Positions 46,045-55,449 of a DNA stretch of 64,000 nucleotides are shown piece by piece (the first letter of the stretch is position 1; every line of letters begins with the position of its first letter). Source of the DNA: Sulfurospirillum halorespirans DSM 13726 (GTDB lineage: Bacteria > Campylobacterota > Campylobacteria > Campylobacterales > Sulfurospirillaceae); the NCBI RefSeq assembly GCF_001723605.1, contig NZ_CP017111.1:62001-126000 (forward strand), read 5' to 3'. The position numbers and the translations under genes are program-made. The notes under the pieces are model-generated. The model did not search any database. It saw only the letters and a program-made list of their open reading frames with translations, and was not told the origin of the DNA.

Positions 46045-47372
46045 TATTTGAACACCCTTTGAAAGATTTTATCGACATTCTTTGTATAGTAGCTATAGTC
46101 AAAACACTCTCTGATTTCTGTTTCACTCAGTTTCGCTCTTAAATCTTCATCGCCTAGCAAGTTTTGAAGGTACAAACTTTCTCCTTCGCTGTTAAGAGCT
46201 GGTTTTCCATGCTGAAGATCTTCCCAGACTTTCATCGCATTGCGTTGAACGATTTTGTACGCATCTTCACGCGATACATTTTTAAGGGGAAGTTCGAGCA
46301 AAATGCGTTGAGAGAAAACAAGACCGCCTGTGAGGTTAAGATTGCGCATCATATTGTCTGGATAAACCACCAGTTTTGAGATAACACTATTAAGGCGATT
46401 GAGCATGAAATCGGTCGTGATAAATCCATCTGGTAAAATAAAACGTTCAACCGAGCTGTGACTGATGTCGCGCTCATGCCATAATGCGACGTTTTCCATA
46501 GCTGGAATCGCGTAGGATCGAATCATGCGGCAAAGTCCTGTAATGTTCTCACTGAGGACTGGATTGCGTTTGTGAGGCATTGCAGAGCTTCCTTTTTGTC
46601 CTTTTTCAAAGAACTCTTCACATTCATACACTTCGGTGCGTTGATAGTGGCGAATAGCAACCGCAATTTTCTCACAACTTGAAGCTAAAAGAGCAAGTGC
46701 ATTTATCAGTGCAGCATAACGATCGCGTTGAATGACTTGGTTTGAAACAGGAGCTGGTGTTAGCCCAAGGTCTTCACACACATACTCTTCAAGTTCAATG
46801 GGGGAATGTGCCATATTTCCCATTGCTCCACTGATTTGTCCTACAGAAATGACTTCCATCACATTTTCAAGATTTTTGAGGCTGCGTTTGATCTCTTCAT
46901 ACCAAATAGCAAGCACCAAACCAAAAGTAATAGGCTCACCATGAATGCCATGGCTTCGTCCGACCATTAAGGTCATCTTGTGTTCCATCGCTCTGGTTTT
47001 TAATGATTCCATCAATGTTTTGACGTCTTCTATAATTACATGTAAAGAGTCGCGCATCTGAAGTGCAACAGCCGTATCGATACAATCCGAACTGGTCATG
47101 CCATAATGCACCCACCTACTCTCTTCACCAAGGCTGTCTGCAACACTGGTTAAAAAAGCGATAACATCGTGACGGGTTACTTTTTCAATCTCATCAATAC
47201 GGTCAATATTAAATTTGGCATTCTTAACGATTTTTTCACAATCGACATCTGGAATGAGCCCTAATTTATTCCATGCTTTGGTTGCGGCTTTTTCGACCCT
47301 AAGCCATGCGTCGTATTTTGCCTCAATTGTCCAATGCTTTTTCATCTCTTCTCGTGCGTAGCGCTCTACCAT
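46044..47372 (-). CDS. purB: adenylosuccinate lyase
   Basis: A 442-residue enzyme of the fumarase/aspartase superfamily, acting twice in purine synthesis. The signature G-S-S-A-M-P-H-K-R-N-P is present, as are M-T-S-S-D and G-R-S-H-G-I-H. ATG 47372 has AAGGA 7 bases upstream; an ATG two codons earlier leaves too little spacing. First gene of an operon with nrdA. Confidence 0.97.
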   Translation of the reverse strand: MVERYAREEMKKHWTIEAKYDAWLRVEKAATKAWNKLGLIPDVDCEKIVKNAKFNIDRIDEIEKVTRHDVIAFLTSVADSLGEESRWVHYGMTSSDCIDTAVALQMRDSLHVIIEDVKTLMESLKTRAMEHKMTLMVGRSHGIHGEPITFGLVLAIWYEEIKRSLKNLENVMEVISVGQISGAMGNMAHSPIELEEYVCEDLGLTPAPVSNQVIQRDRYAALINALALLASSCEKIAVAIRHYQRTEVYECEEFFEKGQKGSSAMPHKRNPVLSENITGLCRMIRSYAIPAMENVALWHERDISHSSVERFILPDGFITTDFMLNRLNSVISKLVVYPDNMMRNLNLTGGLVFSQRILLELPLKNVSREDAYKIVQRNAMKVWEDLQHGKPALNSEGESLYLQNLLGDEDLRAKLSETEIRECFDYSYYTKNVDKIFQRVFK

Positions 47373-47489
47373 TCTCATTCCTTGTCTGTTTGTGATTTTT
47401 CTGTGATAAAATACGGTGAATTTATCTATTATTGCGTGTTTTATGTAATGATTTATTTTAACAATATCGGACTAAAAAAGGGTTGAATT

Positions 47490-48398
47490 TTGGCGTATAC
47501 TTTGAAAAAGTTTGTTCTTGAAAAACCAACACTTGCCTTTCGTTTCTTGATGGATACCTTTGAGATTCGTATGGGTGAAGCACAAAAAATGATTGACAAG
47601 CGACGTGTTTTTGTTGAAGGTGAACAGCTTCTGAAAAAATCAACAGTGATCGTAGGAAATATTAGTGTGGTCGTTTTTGAAGGTGAATCCAGAGGATTGG
47701 TTCCTGTTTTTGAGACAGAAGATTTTGCTGTATTTGAAAAGCCCAGTGGTGTGATGATGCACCCACGAAAGCGCAGTGATGGTTATACGCTGAACGATGA
47801 AATAAAATCATTGTACGGAAATGATGCTAATGCGGCACACCGGATTGATAAAAGTACGAGTGGGTTGGTTTTGGTTGGCAAACATAAACAAGCCGAAATT
47901 GAGCTCAAACGTCTTTTTGCAACGAGACAGGTTCAAAAAAGTTATTTGGCGTTGGTTCATGGGAAAATGGATGATGTGCTGATGATCGATGAAAAACTCA
48001 AACGCGATGTTGAGACCAGTCAAATTCGCCTCAAAGTCCATGTGGATGAGAGGGGCAAATTCTCTCAAACAAAAATAACCCCACTCCACTATTTTGAAGA
48101 CAAAAATGCCACATTGGTTGAGGCGATTCCGTATACAGGTCGTCAACATCAAATCAGGGTGCATTTGTTCCACGTGAAACATCATATCGTTGGTGATCCC
48201 ATTTATGGTGTTGAAGAAGAAGATGCTGAACGTTTTTTAGATGGTACAATGAGCCTAGAAGAACAAATCAACCTAACCCACAGTTCACGTCTTCTTTTGC
48301 ATGCACAAACCTTAGCATTTGAATATAAAGGGATTTCTTATAAGATAGCATCACAGTTTGATGCTAAAATTGAATTTTACACATTGATGAAAGGTTAG
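47490..48398 (+). CDS. RluA-family 23S rRNA/tRNA pseudouridine synthase
   Basis: A 302-residue enzyme from TTG 47490 (AAGGG upstream). An N-terminal S4-like segment is followed by the catalytic A-H-R-I-D-K-S-T-S-G-L (Asp is the nucleophile), K-S-Y-L-A-L-V-H-G and the R-Q-H-Q-I-R-V-H-L motif. RluD-like by length. The target uridine cannot be read. A perfect parS site lies inside the gene. Confidence 0.92.
   Translation: MAYTLKKFVLEKPTLAFRFLMDTFEIRMGEAQKMIDKRRVFVEGEQLLKKSTVIVGNISVVVFEGESRGLVPVFETEDFAVFEKPSGVMMHPRKRSDGYTLNDEIKSLYGNDANAAHRIDKSTSGLVLVGKHKQAEIELKRLFATRQVQKSYLALVHGKMDDVLMIDEKLKRDVETSQIRLKVHVDERGKFSQTKITPLHYFEDKNATLVEAIPYTGRQHQIRVHLFHVKHHIVGDPIYGVEEEDAERFLDGTMSLEEQINLTHSSRLLLHAQTLAFEYKGISYKIASQFDAKIEFYTLMKG
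48166..48181. promoter_or_regulatory. parS chromosomal partition site 1
   Basis: TGTTCCACGTGAAACA matches the bacterial parS consensus TGTTNCACGTGAAACA at every position. It lies in the pseudouridine synthase gene, encoding L-F-H-V-K-H. ParB would load here. A second identical site is at 50478. Confidence 0.9.
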
Positions 48399-48400
48399 AG

Positions 48401-49015
48401 ATGAAAACAGTTGTTATTGATGGTATACGCGTTGCTCCAAGTAAGGTTGTTTGTATTGGACGAAATTATGTTGAACATATCAAAGAGTTAAACAATGAGG
48501 TTCCAACCTCGATGGTTCTTTTTATGAAACCTAACGCAGCACTCAGCAGTGAGTTAATAACAGGTGCGCAAACACCGCTGCATTATGAAGGTGAAATCTC
48601 TTTTTTAATCAAGCAAGGAAAAATCTGTGCGGTTGCTTTTGGACTCGATTTGACTAACCGTGAATTACAGAGTGAGCTTAAGGCAAAAGGGTTGCCATGG
48701 GAGCGTGCAAAGGCTTTTAATGGTGCTGCTGTTATGAGTCCGTTTGTCAGTATTGATGAATCTGACGTTAACAAACTCTCGATGCAATTATGTATTAACG
48801 GTGTGTTAGTACAAGAAGGAAATATTGATCTGATGATTCACAAACCTTTGTCTGTTATTACTGAGATTAACTCCTTTTCAACACTGATTGATAATGATAT
48901 TGTGATGAGTGGTACGCCAAAAGGAGTAGGGAGTTATGTCAAAGGAGATCTGTTTATTGGTAAGATTTTTATTGCTGATAGAGAAATTGTTTCTCAGGAG
49001 TGGATCGCAAAATAA
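48401..49015 (+). CDS. fumarylacetoacetate hydrolase family protein
   Basis: A 204-residue protein of the FAH fold: C-I-G-R-N-Y-V-E-H-I-K-E-L, F-M-K-P-N, the metal site in H-Y-E-G-E-I-S-F with F-G-L-D-L-T-N-R, and S-G-T-P-K-G-V-G near the end. Members are oxaloacetate decarboxylases, acylpyruvases or isomerases; the substrate is open. It follows the pseudouridine synthase by 2 bases, so one operon. Confidence 0.9.
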   Translation: MKTVVIDGIRVAPSKVVCIGRNYVEHIKELNNEVPTSMVLFMKPNAALSSELITGAQTPLHYEGEISFLIKQGKICAVAFGLDLTNRELQSELKAKGLPWERAKAFNGAAVMSPFVSIDESDVNKLSMQLCINGVLVQEGNIDLMIHKPLSVITEINSFSTLIDNDIVMSGTPKGVGSYVKGDLFIGKIFIADREIVSQEWIAK

Positions 49016-49021
49016 AAGAAT

Positions 49022-49043
49022 AGCGCTTTACATGTAAAGCGCT
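49022..49043. repeat. 22-bp perfect palindrome with TTTACATGTAAA core
   Basis: AGCGCTTTACA and its exact complement TGTAAAGCGCT form a palindrome between the FAH gene and the convergent 30-codon gene. It is the longest-armed member of the TTACATGTAA family in the window. As RNA it would form an 11-bp hairpin with little loop, so it may help terminate both transcripts. Confidence 0.8.
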
Positions 49044-49135
49044 TATTTCTCTTTTTTAAAGAGGACGGTTACCAATCCCCCTACTCCTACAATCACAACG
49101 ATAATTAAAAATCCAAGTTGAAAAAGATCAAGCAT
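49043..49135 (-). CDS. single-membrane-span small protein, 30 aa
   Basis: ATG 49135 overlaps the 3' end of rlmN and has AAGGAG 13 bases upstream. The product is M-L-D-L-F-Q, a hydrophobic helix ([20 protein letters not shown]) and K-K-E-K. It is a typical membrane microprotein translationally coupled to rlmN. Role unknown. Confidence 0.5.
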   Translation of the reverse strand: MLDLFQLGFLIIVVIVGVGGLVTVLFKKEK

Positions 49136-50204
49136 TGTCATTTTTTTGCTCCTTATCTTTAAGTTGACCACAAGCGGCGCTAATGTCTAAGCCTTTGGAT
49201 TGACGAATAGTACAAAGCACTCCGTGATCCACAAGATACTGTTGAAATGCAACCATATCTTTCTCTAGAGGTCGCCCAAATTCACTTCCTGGATGTGGGT
49301 TAAAATAGATGAGATTAACTTTCGATTTTATGCCGTGTAGGAGCTTCACCAGCTTCTTTGCGCTCTTTTGGTCATCGTTTACCCCTTTCATCACCAAATA
49401 TTCAAACATGACGCGTTTACGTGCGTCTATGGGGAATGCTTTGACGGCGTTGATAATGGACTCAATATTATAGGCTTTATTAATGGGCATCAGTTTTTGT
49501 CTAAGATCATCATCAACTGCATGCAGTGAAATAGCTAACAAAACACCCAAATCCATCAGCCCAAGTTTTTCGATTTGCGCACTCAGTCCACTGGTAGAAA
49601 TGGTTTGTCTACGAGGTGAGATGGAAAGACCATCAAGATCGTTAAAAATGCGCACCGCTTTACTCACGTTAGCAAGATTGTCCAGTGGTTCACCCATACC
49701 CATATAAACGATATTAACACGTCGGTTCTCGGCAATAGCATTGTCTCTTTTGATCATGAGAATCTGGGTTGTTATCTCTCCCGCAGTTAGGTTTCGCTTA
49801 AAGCCACTTTTCCCTGTAAGACAAAAGGCACAGCCAATCTTACAGCCAACTTGAGAGGAAATACAGATCGTGTAGCGTGTATGGTGAAGTAACTTTCCTT
49901 CTTCATCGGTTTGTTCCAGCTTCATCGGAAGAAGGACAGATTCTACGGTGTTGCCATCTTTGAGTACAAAGAGATACTTCTTGGTACCATCCCTACTCTC
50001 TTCAATTTTATCGATCGAAAGTGGATCAAGATAATAATGTGTATTGAGCTGCTCTTTGAGCTCTTTGGGTAAATTTTTCATCTCATCAAAAGAAGTAACA
50101 TATTTTTGATACAACCATTGGTAAATTTGCTTTGCTCTAAAGGCAGGTTTAATGACTTCCGATAACTCTTCTTTAGAGAGATCAAATATATTTTGTTTTT
50201 CCAT
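49128..50204 (-). CDS. rlmN: dual-specificity 23S rRNA/tRNA adenine-C2 methyltransferase
   Basis: A 358-residue radical SAM enzyme. The cluster motif is G-C-K-I-G-C-A-F-C, and the methyl-carrying cysteine is in D-I-S-A-A-C-G-Q-L near the end. M-G-M-G-E-P and R-Q-T-I-S-T-S-G are present. It modifies A2503 of 23S rRNA and A37 of some tRNAs, affecting decoding and drug binding. Confidence 0.96.
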   Translation of the reverse strand: MEKQNIFDLSKEELSEVIKPAFRAKQIYQWLYQKYVTSFDEMKNLPKELKEQLNTHYYLDPLSIDKIEESRDGTKKYLFVLKDGNTVESVLLPMKLEQTDEEGKLLHHTRYTICISSQVGCKIGCAFCLTGKSGFKRNLTAGEITTQILMIKRDNAIAENRRVNIVYMGMGEPLDNLANVSKAVRIFNDLDGLSISPRRQTISTSGLSAQIEKLGLMDLGVLLAISLHAVDDDLRQKLMPINKAYNIESIINAVKAFPIDARKRVMFEYLVMKGVNDDQKSAKKLVKLLHGIKSKVNLIYFNPHPGSEFGRPLEKDMVAFQQYLVDHGVLCTIRQSKGLDISAACGQLKDKEQKNDNA

Positions 50205-50210
50205 AATTCC

Positions 50211-50759
50211 TCAAATTTTCATATTTTTTTCTACATGTAAAGTGATTAGCGCTTTTGCTTGAGCATGATTTTTTATAAAATCACTATGTGCATTTTCATC
50301 GCAATAGTTGGTGACAACAAAAAGTCCAGAACAGGGTATTTTAAATTGGTTAGCAACGCTCACAATGGAAAAGAACTCCATATTCTCTAGTTCAATACTT
50401 TTTGTAAGCATTTCATTTGCCAACGTTGCGTTGGTAGTAATGTAATTACTTGAATTAACACAAGGAGATGAATGATTTGTTCCACGTGAAACATAGATTG
50501 TGTTTGCTTCAATTTGGTTTTGTAAAGGGGAATAACATTGATTTTGTAAGTGTCCAAGTTCAATATTGGCGGCACGATGACTGTAAATGAGATCAAGCGG
50601 CTGATGGTTCCCATAACTTCCAGCAGTACCTACAAAAAATAAAAAGGCAGGTTTTTCCTCAAGGACAAGTTTTGTGAGGTTGATGGCACTTTCTATCAGC
50701 CCAACGCCAATAGGTTTGGCAAAATCAAATGTTTCATTTCGCCCTGCGCAGAGAATCAT
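50211..50759 (-). CDS. nucleoside phosphorylase/nucleosidase superfamily protein
   Basis: A 182-residue protein with [17 protein letters not shown], an E-L-E-N-M-E-F-F motif (purine/ribose site of the family) and [11 protein letters not shown] (catalytic Asp region). It is shorter than typical purine nucleoside phosphorylases and could be a methylthioadenosine/futalosine-type nucleosidase. It overlaps hisF by 4 bases and precedes rlmN by 6. Contains parS site 2. Confidence 0.8.
   Translation of the reverse strand: MILCAGRNETFDFAKPIGVGLIESAINLTKLVLEEKPAFLFFVGTAGSYGNHQPLDLIYSHRAANIELGHLQNQCYSPLQNQIEANTIYVSRGTNHSSPCVNSSNYITTNATLANEMLTKSIELENMEFFSIVSVANQFKIPCSGLFVVTNYCDENAHSDFIKNHAQAKALITLHVEKNMKI
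50478..50493. promoter_or_regulatory. parS chromosomal partition site 2
   Basis: A second exact TGTTCCACGTGAAACA, identical to the site at 48166 and 2.3 kb away. It lies within the nucleosidase gene. Paired close parS sites usually sit near the replication origin. Confidence 0.9.
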
Positions 50760-51514
50760 AACCGTACTGCAATCCCCTCATTTCTGAGGTAACGTTTGAG
50801 ATCCATAATATCAATCTCTTTGAAGTGAAAGATAGAAGCAGCCAAAGCTGCATCGGCACCATTTAAAAACGCATCTTTGATATGCTCCATCGTTCCTGCT
50901 CCACCACTGGCAATCACAGGAATATCAAGCATGCTACTCATTTGTGACGTAAGTGGAATGTCATAGCCATTTTTTGCACCATCGCAATCCATCGACGTTA
51001 AAAGGATTTCACCTGCTCCACGTTCCTGAGCCTCTTTTGCCCAAGCAAGTGCGTCGATTCCTGTATCAATTCTTCCGCCATTGATGAAGACATGCCATGA
51101 ATCACCCGTGCGTTTAGCATCGATTGCCACAACAATACATTGTGACCCAAATCGTTTGGATGATTCGTCAATAAAATGAGGATTGGCAATTGCCGGAGAG
51201 TTAATGCTTACCTTATCACATCCTACATGTAAAAGACGGTAAATATCATCCAGTGTTCGAATCCCTCCCCCAACGGTTAGAGGTATAAAAACTTCACGTG
51301 CGACTTTTTCAACAATATCAACAATTGTCCCACGACCTTCATGACTCGCTGTAATATCCAAAAATGTGAGCTCATCTGCGCCTTCTTCGTTGTATCGTTT
51401 TGCTATTTCAACAGGATCGCCTGCATCTTTAAGTCCAACAAAATTAACACCCTTAACAACGCGTCCATTTTTGACATCAAGGCAAGGGATAATACGCTTA
51501 GCAAAATGCTCCAT
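50756..51514 (-). CDS. hisF: imidazole glycerol phosphate synthase, cyclase subunit
   Basis: A 252-residue half-barrel protein starting at ATG 51514 ([15 protein letters not shown]). The catalytic aspartates are in C-L-D-V and V-A-I-D-A-K-R, with the phosphate sites V-G-G-G-I-R-T and A-S-G-G-A-G-T. Histidine and purine precursor synthesis. Other his genes are not in the window. Confidence 0.96.
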   Translation of the reverse strand: MEHFAKRIIPCLDVKNGRVVKGVNFVGLKDAGDPVEIAKRYNEEGADELTFLDITASHEGRGTIVDIVEKVAREVFIPLTVGGGIRTLDDIYRLLHVGCDKVSINSPAIANPHFIDESSKRFGSQCIVVAIDAKRTGDSWHVFINGGRIDTGIDALAWAKEAQERGAGEILLTSMDCDGAKNGYDIPLTSQMSSMLDIPVIASGGAGTMEHIKDAFLNGADAALAASIFHFKEIDIMDLKRYLRNEGIAVRL

Positions 51515-51662
51515 AAGGCTCTCTTTTTTAGGTAAATATAGGCACAAATGATAGCGAAAGAATTAAAAAAAACTTCTGAATACTAAGATTAATTAAGACT
51601 ATAACTCTTTTATAAGTAAAGGTTAGCTACAATCGGTTAAATTTTAGAAAACAGGGTACAAA

Positions 51663-52508
51663 TTGATAGAGGCAAAAAAGAAATTTGGCCAAAATTTTTT
51701 AAAAGATAGTACTGTTTTAAGTAAAATCATCCAAGCGATGCCCCGAAACGATCGAAAACTCGTTGAAATAGGGCCTGGCTTAGGTGATTTGACGCAAGAA
51801 CTACTGAAGGTTAAGCCTTTAGTAGCATACGAGGTCGATGAAGACTTGTGCGTTTATTTGAGAAAGAAATTCTCAAAAGAGATAGAACAGGGGAGCCTGA
51901 CATTGGTCCACGCCAATGTTTTAAACCAATTTGAAAAAGGGTCATTGCTCAACGAGCCCTATGATTTGGTGGCGAATTTACCCTATTATATTGCGACAAC
52001 CATTATTTTGGAAGCTTTAGAAGATCCTTATTGTAAATCAATGGAGGTGATGGTTCAAAAAGAGGTTGCAGAGAAATTTGCAGCAGCTCCGAAAACCAAA
52101 GAGTTTACTTCTTTAGCGATTTTAACCCAAAGTATTGGTACTGCAAAGTTGCTTTTTGATGTCGATCCAACATCGTTTGATCCACAGCCTAAAGTAGTCT
52201 CTTCTATTCTCAAAATTGATAAACACAAAGAGTTTGTTGAAGGATCCTTTTCGGGTATCTTTGAAACCAAAGAGCAATTGCAAAAATTTAAAAAGTATTT
52301 GCGCTGTTCCTTTCAAAGTCCGCGAAAGACTTGGTTGAAAAATATTTCTTCTGAGTTTGATAAGCAGTCTGTTCAAGATTTGATGCAGATGCATGATCTT
52401 CCAATAACGATTCGTCCTCATGAAATAAGCGTCTTGTCTCATCATCTACTATTTAAACATTTAAGGTTGAATGATGCAAGAAAACGAAGTAACGCAACAA
52501 CAGAATAA
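51663..52508 (+). CDS. ksgA: 16S rRNA dimethyladenosine transferase
   Basis: A 281-residue RsmA/KsgA enzyme from TTG 51663 (ribosome site weak). K-K-F-G-Q-N-F-L-K-D, E-I-G-P-G-L-G-D-L-T and the catalytic N-L-P-Y-Y-I are intact. It dimethylates two adenines near the 16S 3' end. The 3' end overlaps rnj; ksgA-rnj-kpsF order is also that of Helicobacter pylori. Confidence 0.95.
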   Translation: MIEAKKKFGQNFLKDSTVLSKIIQAMPRNDRKLVEIGPGLGDLTQELLKVKPLVAYEVDEDLCVYLRKKFSKEIEQGSLTLVHANVLNQFEKGSLLNEPYDLVANLPYYIATTIILEALEDPYCKSMEVMVQKEVAEKFAAAPKTKEFTSLAILTQSIGTAKLLFDVDPTSFDPQPKVVSSILKIDKHKEFVEGSFSGIFETKEQLQKFKKYLRCSFQSPRKTWLKNISSEFDKQSVQDLMQMHDLPITIRPHEISVLSHHLLFKHLRLNDARKRSNATTE

Positions 52509-54474
52509 CAGTAACGAGAAGCCTAGAGAAAACCCTCCAAAACCCTCAGGTCAATCTAAACAAACTCCCCACCCGAATAACAGAACTCAGGTGAACCCTA
52601 ACCCAAATCCAAACACAAATGCACCCAAAGATGCTTCTGGTGAGCCAAGTGAGAAAAAGCCACGCAATAATAGAAGACGCAAAAGCAATAAATCTCCTAC
52701 CGCAACCATTGAGGGGAATGAGCCTTGGCAACGTGATATGAAAAAGGCGATTGAAGCCAATCAAAAAATGCACAAAGATAGGTTAAATCGCTCAAATTTG
52801 CTTGACCAAACATCCAAAGGAAAGATCAAAATCACACCTCTTGGCGGATTGGGTGAAATCGGCGGAAACATCTGTGTTTTCGAGACCGAGACATCAGCCA
52901 TTGTTCTTGATGTTGGTATGAGCTTTCCAAGTGAAGATATGCACGGTGTGGATATCTTAATACCTGATTTTAGCTATTTGCGCCAAATTAAGAAAAAAAT
53001 TGCCGGAATTATTATTTCACATGCCCATGAAGATCATATTGGCGCACTGGCTTATTTATTTAAAGAGATGCAGTTTCCACTCTATGCGACGCCATTGCCT
53101 CTTGGTATGATCGCAAATAAATTTGACGAACACGGTCTTAAAGGTCACAAAAAATATTTTAGACCTGTTGAAAAACGCAAAATCTATAAAATTGGTGAGT
53201 TTGAAGTAGAGTGGATCCATATTACGCACTCCATTATTGACGCTTCTTCTATTGCAATTACCACAGAAGCTGGAACCATCATTCATACGGGTGACTTTAA
53301 GATTGATCATACGCCAATTGATGGTTATGTAACGGATCTTAACCGCTTTGCCTCTTACGGTGAAAAAGGGGTTCTTTGTTTGATGAGTGATAGTACCAAC
53401 TCTTATAAAGAAGGCATTACGCGTAGCGAAAGTACCGTTGGAAAAACATTTGATTCTATTTTTTCCAAGGCAAAGGGTCGTGTTATTATGTCTACTTTTT
53501 CGTCAAATATTCATAGGGTTTATCAAGCGATTGATTACGGTTTAAAATACGGCAGAAAAGTCTCAGTTATTGGTCGTTCAATGGAGCGAAATCTCTTTAC
53601 GGCGATTGATCTTGGGTATATAGAGCTGGATAAAAGTATCTTTATTGATCCACATGAGGTCAATAAATACCCTGATAAAGATGTTTTGATTGTGACCACA
53701 GGAAGCCAAGGTGAGACGATGAGTGCACTGTACCGAATGGCTACGGATGAACACCGTCATGTTAAAATTAAGCCAACCGATCAGATCATCATCTCTGCAA
53801 AAGCGATCCCTGGAAATGAAGGGAGTGTCTCTAAGGTACTCAACTTTTTACTTAAAAGCGGTGCTAATGTAGCGTATCAAGATTTTAGTGAAATTCACGT
53901 GAGTGGCCATGCCGCACAAGAAGAGCAAAAGCTCATTTTACGGTTGGTTAAGCCACGCTTTTTTCTCCCCGTTCACGGTGAATATAATCACATCACCAAA
54001 CACAAAGAGACTGCAATGCAATGTGGTATTTCTGAGCGAAATATCGTGTTAATGAGCGATGGTGATCAAGTCGAAGTCTGTGCAAAATACATCAAAAAGA
54101 TTAAAACCGTCAAAACAGGCAAAGTGTTTATTGATAACCAAATCAATGAGCAGATTGCGGATGACGTTGTGATTGATCGTCAAAAATTAGCTGATTCTGG
54201 TTTGGTTATGTTAGTGATTCAGCTCGATAAGAGTGATCATAAACTTATTTCTAAGCCAAAAATCATTAGTTATGGTTTGGTGCCTGATCGTGACGATAAA
54301 GCATTCTCCGTTGAGATGGAAGGTGTTATTGATCAATTTATTGCGAATGCCAAAAAAGAGCTTCTTGAGAATGCACGAGCCCTTGAAAATGAAGTACGCC
54401 AAGTGGTGCGTAAACATATTTACAGACAGATGAAAAAATATCCAACGATCGTTCCAACGATCTTTATGATGTAG
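52474..54474 (+). CDS. rnj: ribonuclease J
   Basis: About 666 residues. A disordered N-terminal extension of about 115 residues rich in N, Q, P and K precedes the metallo-beta-lactamase core (L-G-G-L-G-E-I-G-G-N, then the metal motif S-H-A-H-E-D-H-I-G-A). G-S-Q-G-E-T and V-S-G-H-A-A-Q-E-E follow. It is the main mRNA-degrading exo/endonuclease in this class, and the extension is typical of Helicobacter homologues. It starts 35 bases inside ksgA. Confidence 0.96.
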   Translation: MQENEVTQQQNNSNEKPRENPPKPSGQSKQTPHPNNRTQVNPNPNPNTNAPKDASGEPSEKKPRNNRRRKSNKSPTATIEGNEPWQRDMKKAIEANQKMHKDRLNRSNLLDQTSKGKIKITPLGGLGEIGGNICVFETETSAIVLDVGMSFPSEDMHGVDILIPDFSYLRQIKKKIAGIIISHAHEDHIGALAYLFKEMQFPLYATPLPLGMIANKFDEHGLKGHKKYFRPVEKRKIYKIGEFEVEWIHITHSIIDASSIAITTEAGTIIHTGDFKIDHTPIDGYVTDLNRFASYGEKGVLCLMSDSTNSYKEGITRSESTVGKTFDSIFSKAKGRVIMSTFSSNIHRVYQAIDYGLKYGRKVSVIGRSMERNLFTAIDLGYIELDKSIFIDPHEVNKYPDKDVLIVTTGSQGETMSALYRMATDEHRHVKIKPTDQIIISAKAIPGNEGSVSKVLNFLLKSGANVAYQDFSEIHVSGHAAQEEQKLILRLVKPRFFLPVHGEYNHITKHKETAMQCGISERNIVLMSDGDQVEVCAKYIKKIKTVKTGKVFIDNQINEQIADDVVIDRQKLADSGLVMLVIQLDKSDHKLISKPKIISYGLVPDRDDKAFSVEMEGVIDQFIANAKKELLENARALENEVRQVVRKHIYRQMKKYPTIVPTIFMM

Positions 54475-54482
54475 GAACGTGT

Positions 54483-55448
54483 ATGCAAGATTTTAAAGCA
54501 ATAGCGAAAGAAGTATTAGAACTTGAAGCCAAAGAGCTTCTCAGTGCCGCTCAAATGATTGGCACTGAGATGAGTGAAGCAACAAATTTAATTGCTAACA
54601 TCAAAGGCAAACTGATTGTCACAGGTGTGGGTAAAAGTGGACTTATTGGGGCAAAAATTGCCGCAACGCTTGCCAGTACAGGAACCAGTAGCTTTTTCCT
54701 TCATCCTACCGAAGCCATGCACGGTGATCTTGGCATGGTTGGTAAAGACGATGCGGTGCTTGCTATTAGTTACAGTGGTGAGAGTGAAGAGCTGATCAAG
54801 ATATTGCCTCACATTAAGCGCTTTGAGATTCCTCTCATTGGAATGGCACGTTCATGTGACTCTTCTCTTGGGCGTTACAGCGACATTTTTATCCCGTTAC
54901 ATATAGAAAAAGAGGCATGTCCATTGGATGCGGCACCAACGTGTTCAACGACACTCACCCTCGCACTGGGTGACGCGTTAGCAGTTTGCTTGATGAAGAA
55001 GAAAAACTTTCAAAAAGAGGATTTTGCATCCTTTCATCCAGGTGGAAGTTTAGGTAAGCGCCTGTTTGTTAAAGTAAAAGACTTGATGCTAAGCGACGAA
55101 CTTCCGATCGCACATGAGACAACAAGGCTTAAAGATGCCATCATCACGATGAGTGAAGGCAGACTTGGCAATGTTCTTATAACCGATAAAGATAACAAAT
55201 TGTTAGCCATTTTAAGCGACGGGGATTTACGTAGAGCACTGATGCGAGATGATTTTAGTATGGACGCAACCGCCTACGAGTATGCTTCTAAAAATCCAAA
55301 AAAACTAGACGACGAGACGCTTTTAGCCAGTGACGCATTAGCTTTCATCGAAAAACATAAAATACAACTTTTAGCCATTACCGATAAAATTGGAACGCTT
55401 AGAGGTGTTTTACATATCCACCATTTAGTGGAAGCAGGAATAAAATAA
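54483..55448 (+). CDS. kdsD: D-arabinose 5-phosphate isomerase (KpsF/GutQ family)
   Basis: A 321-residue protein: SIS sugar-isomerase domain (V-T-G-V-G-K-S-G-L-I-G, H-G-D-L-G-M, S-Y-S-G-E-S-E-E) and two CBS domains from about residue 205. It feeds Kdo synthesis for lipopolysaccharide. It begins 8 bases after rnj. Confidence 0.94.
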   Translation: MQDFKAIAKEVLELEAKELLSAAQMIGTEMSEATNLIANIKGKLIVTGVGKSGLIGAKIAATLASTGTSSFFLHPTEAMHGDLGMVGKDDAVLAISYSGESEELIKILPHIKRFEIPLIGMARSCDSSLGRYSDIFIPLHIEKEACPLDAAPTCSTTLTLALGDALAVCLMKKKNFQKEDFASFHPGGSLGKRLFVKVKDLMLSDELPIAHETTRLKDAIITMSEGRLGNVLITDKDNKLLAILSDGDLRRALMRDDFSMDATAYEYASKNPKKLDDETLLASDALAFIEKHKIQLLAITDKIGTLRGVLHIHHLVEAGIK

Positions 55449-55449
55449 T

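Noticed and set aside
52309-52508. ksgA truncated by overlap with rnj
   Set aside because: ksgA has its full family length and catalytic N-L-P-Y; the 35-base overlap is a normal coupling arrangement.
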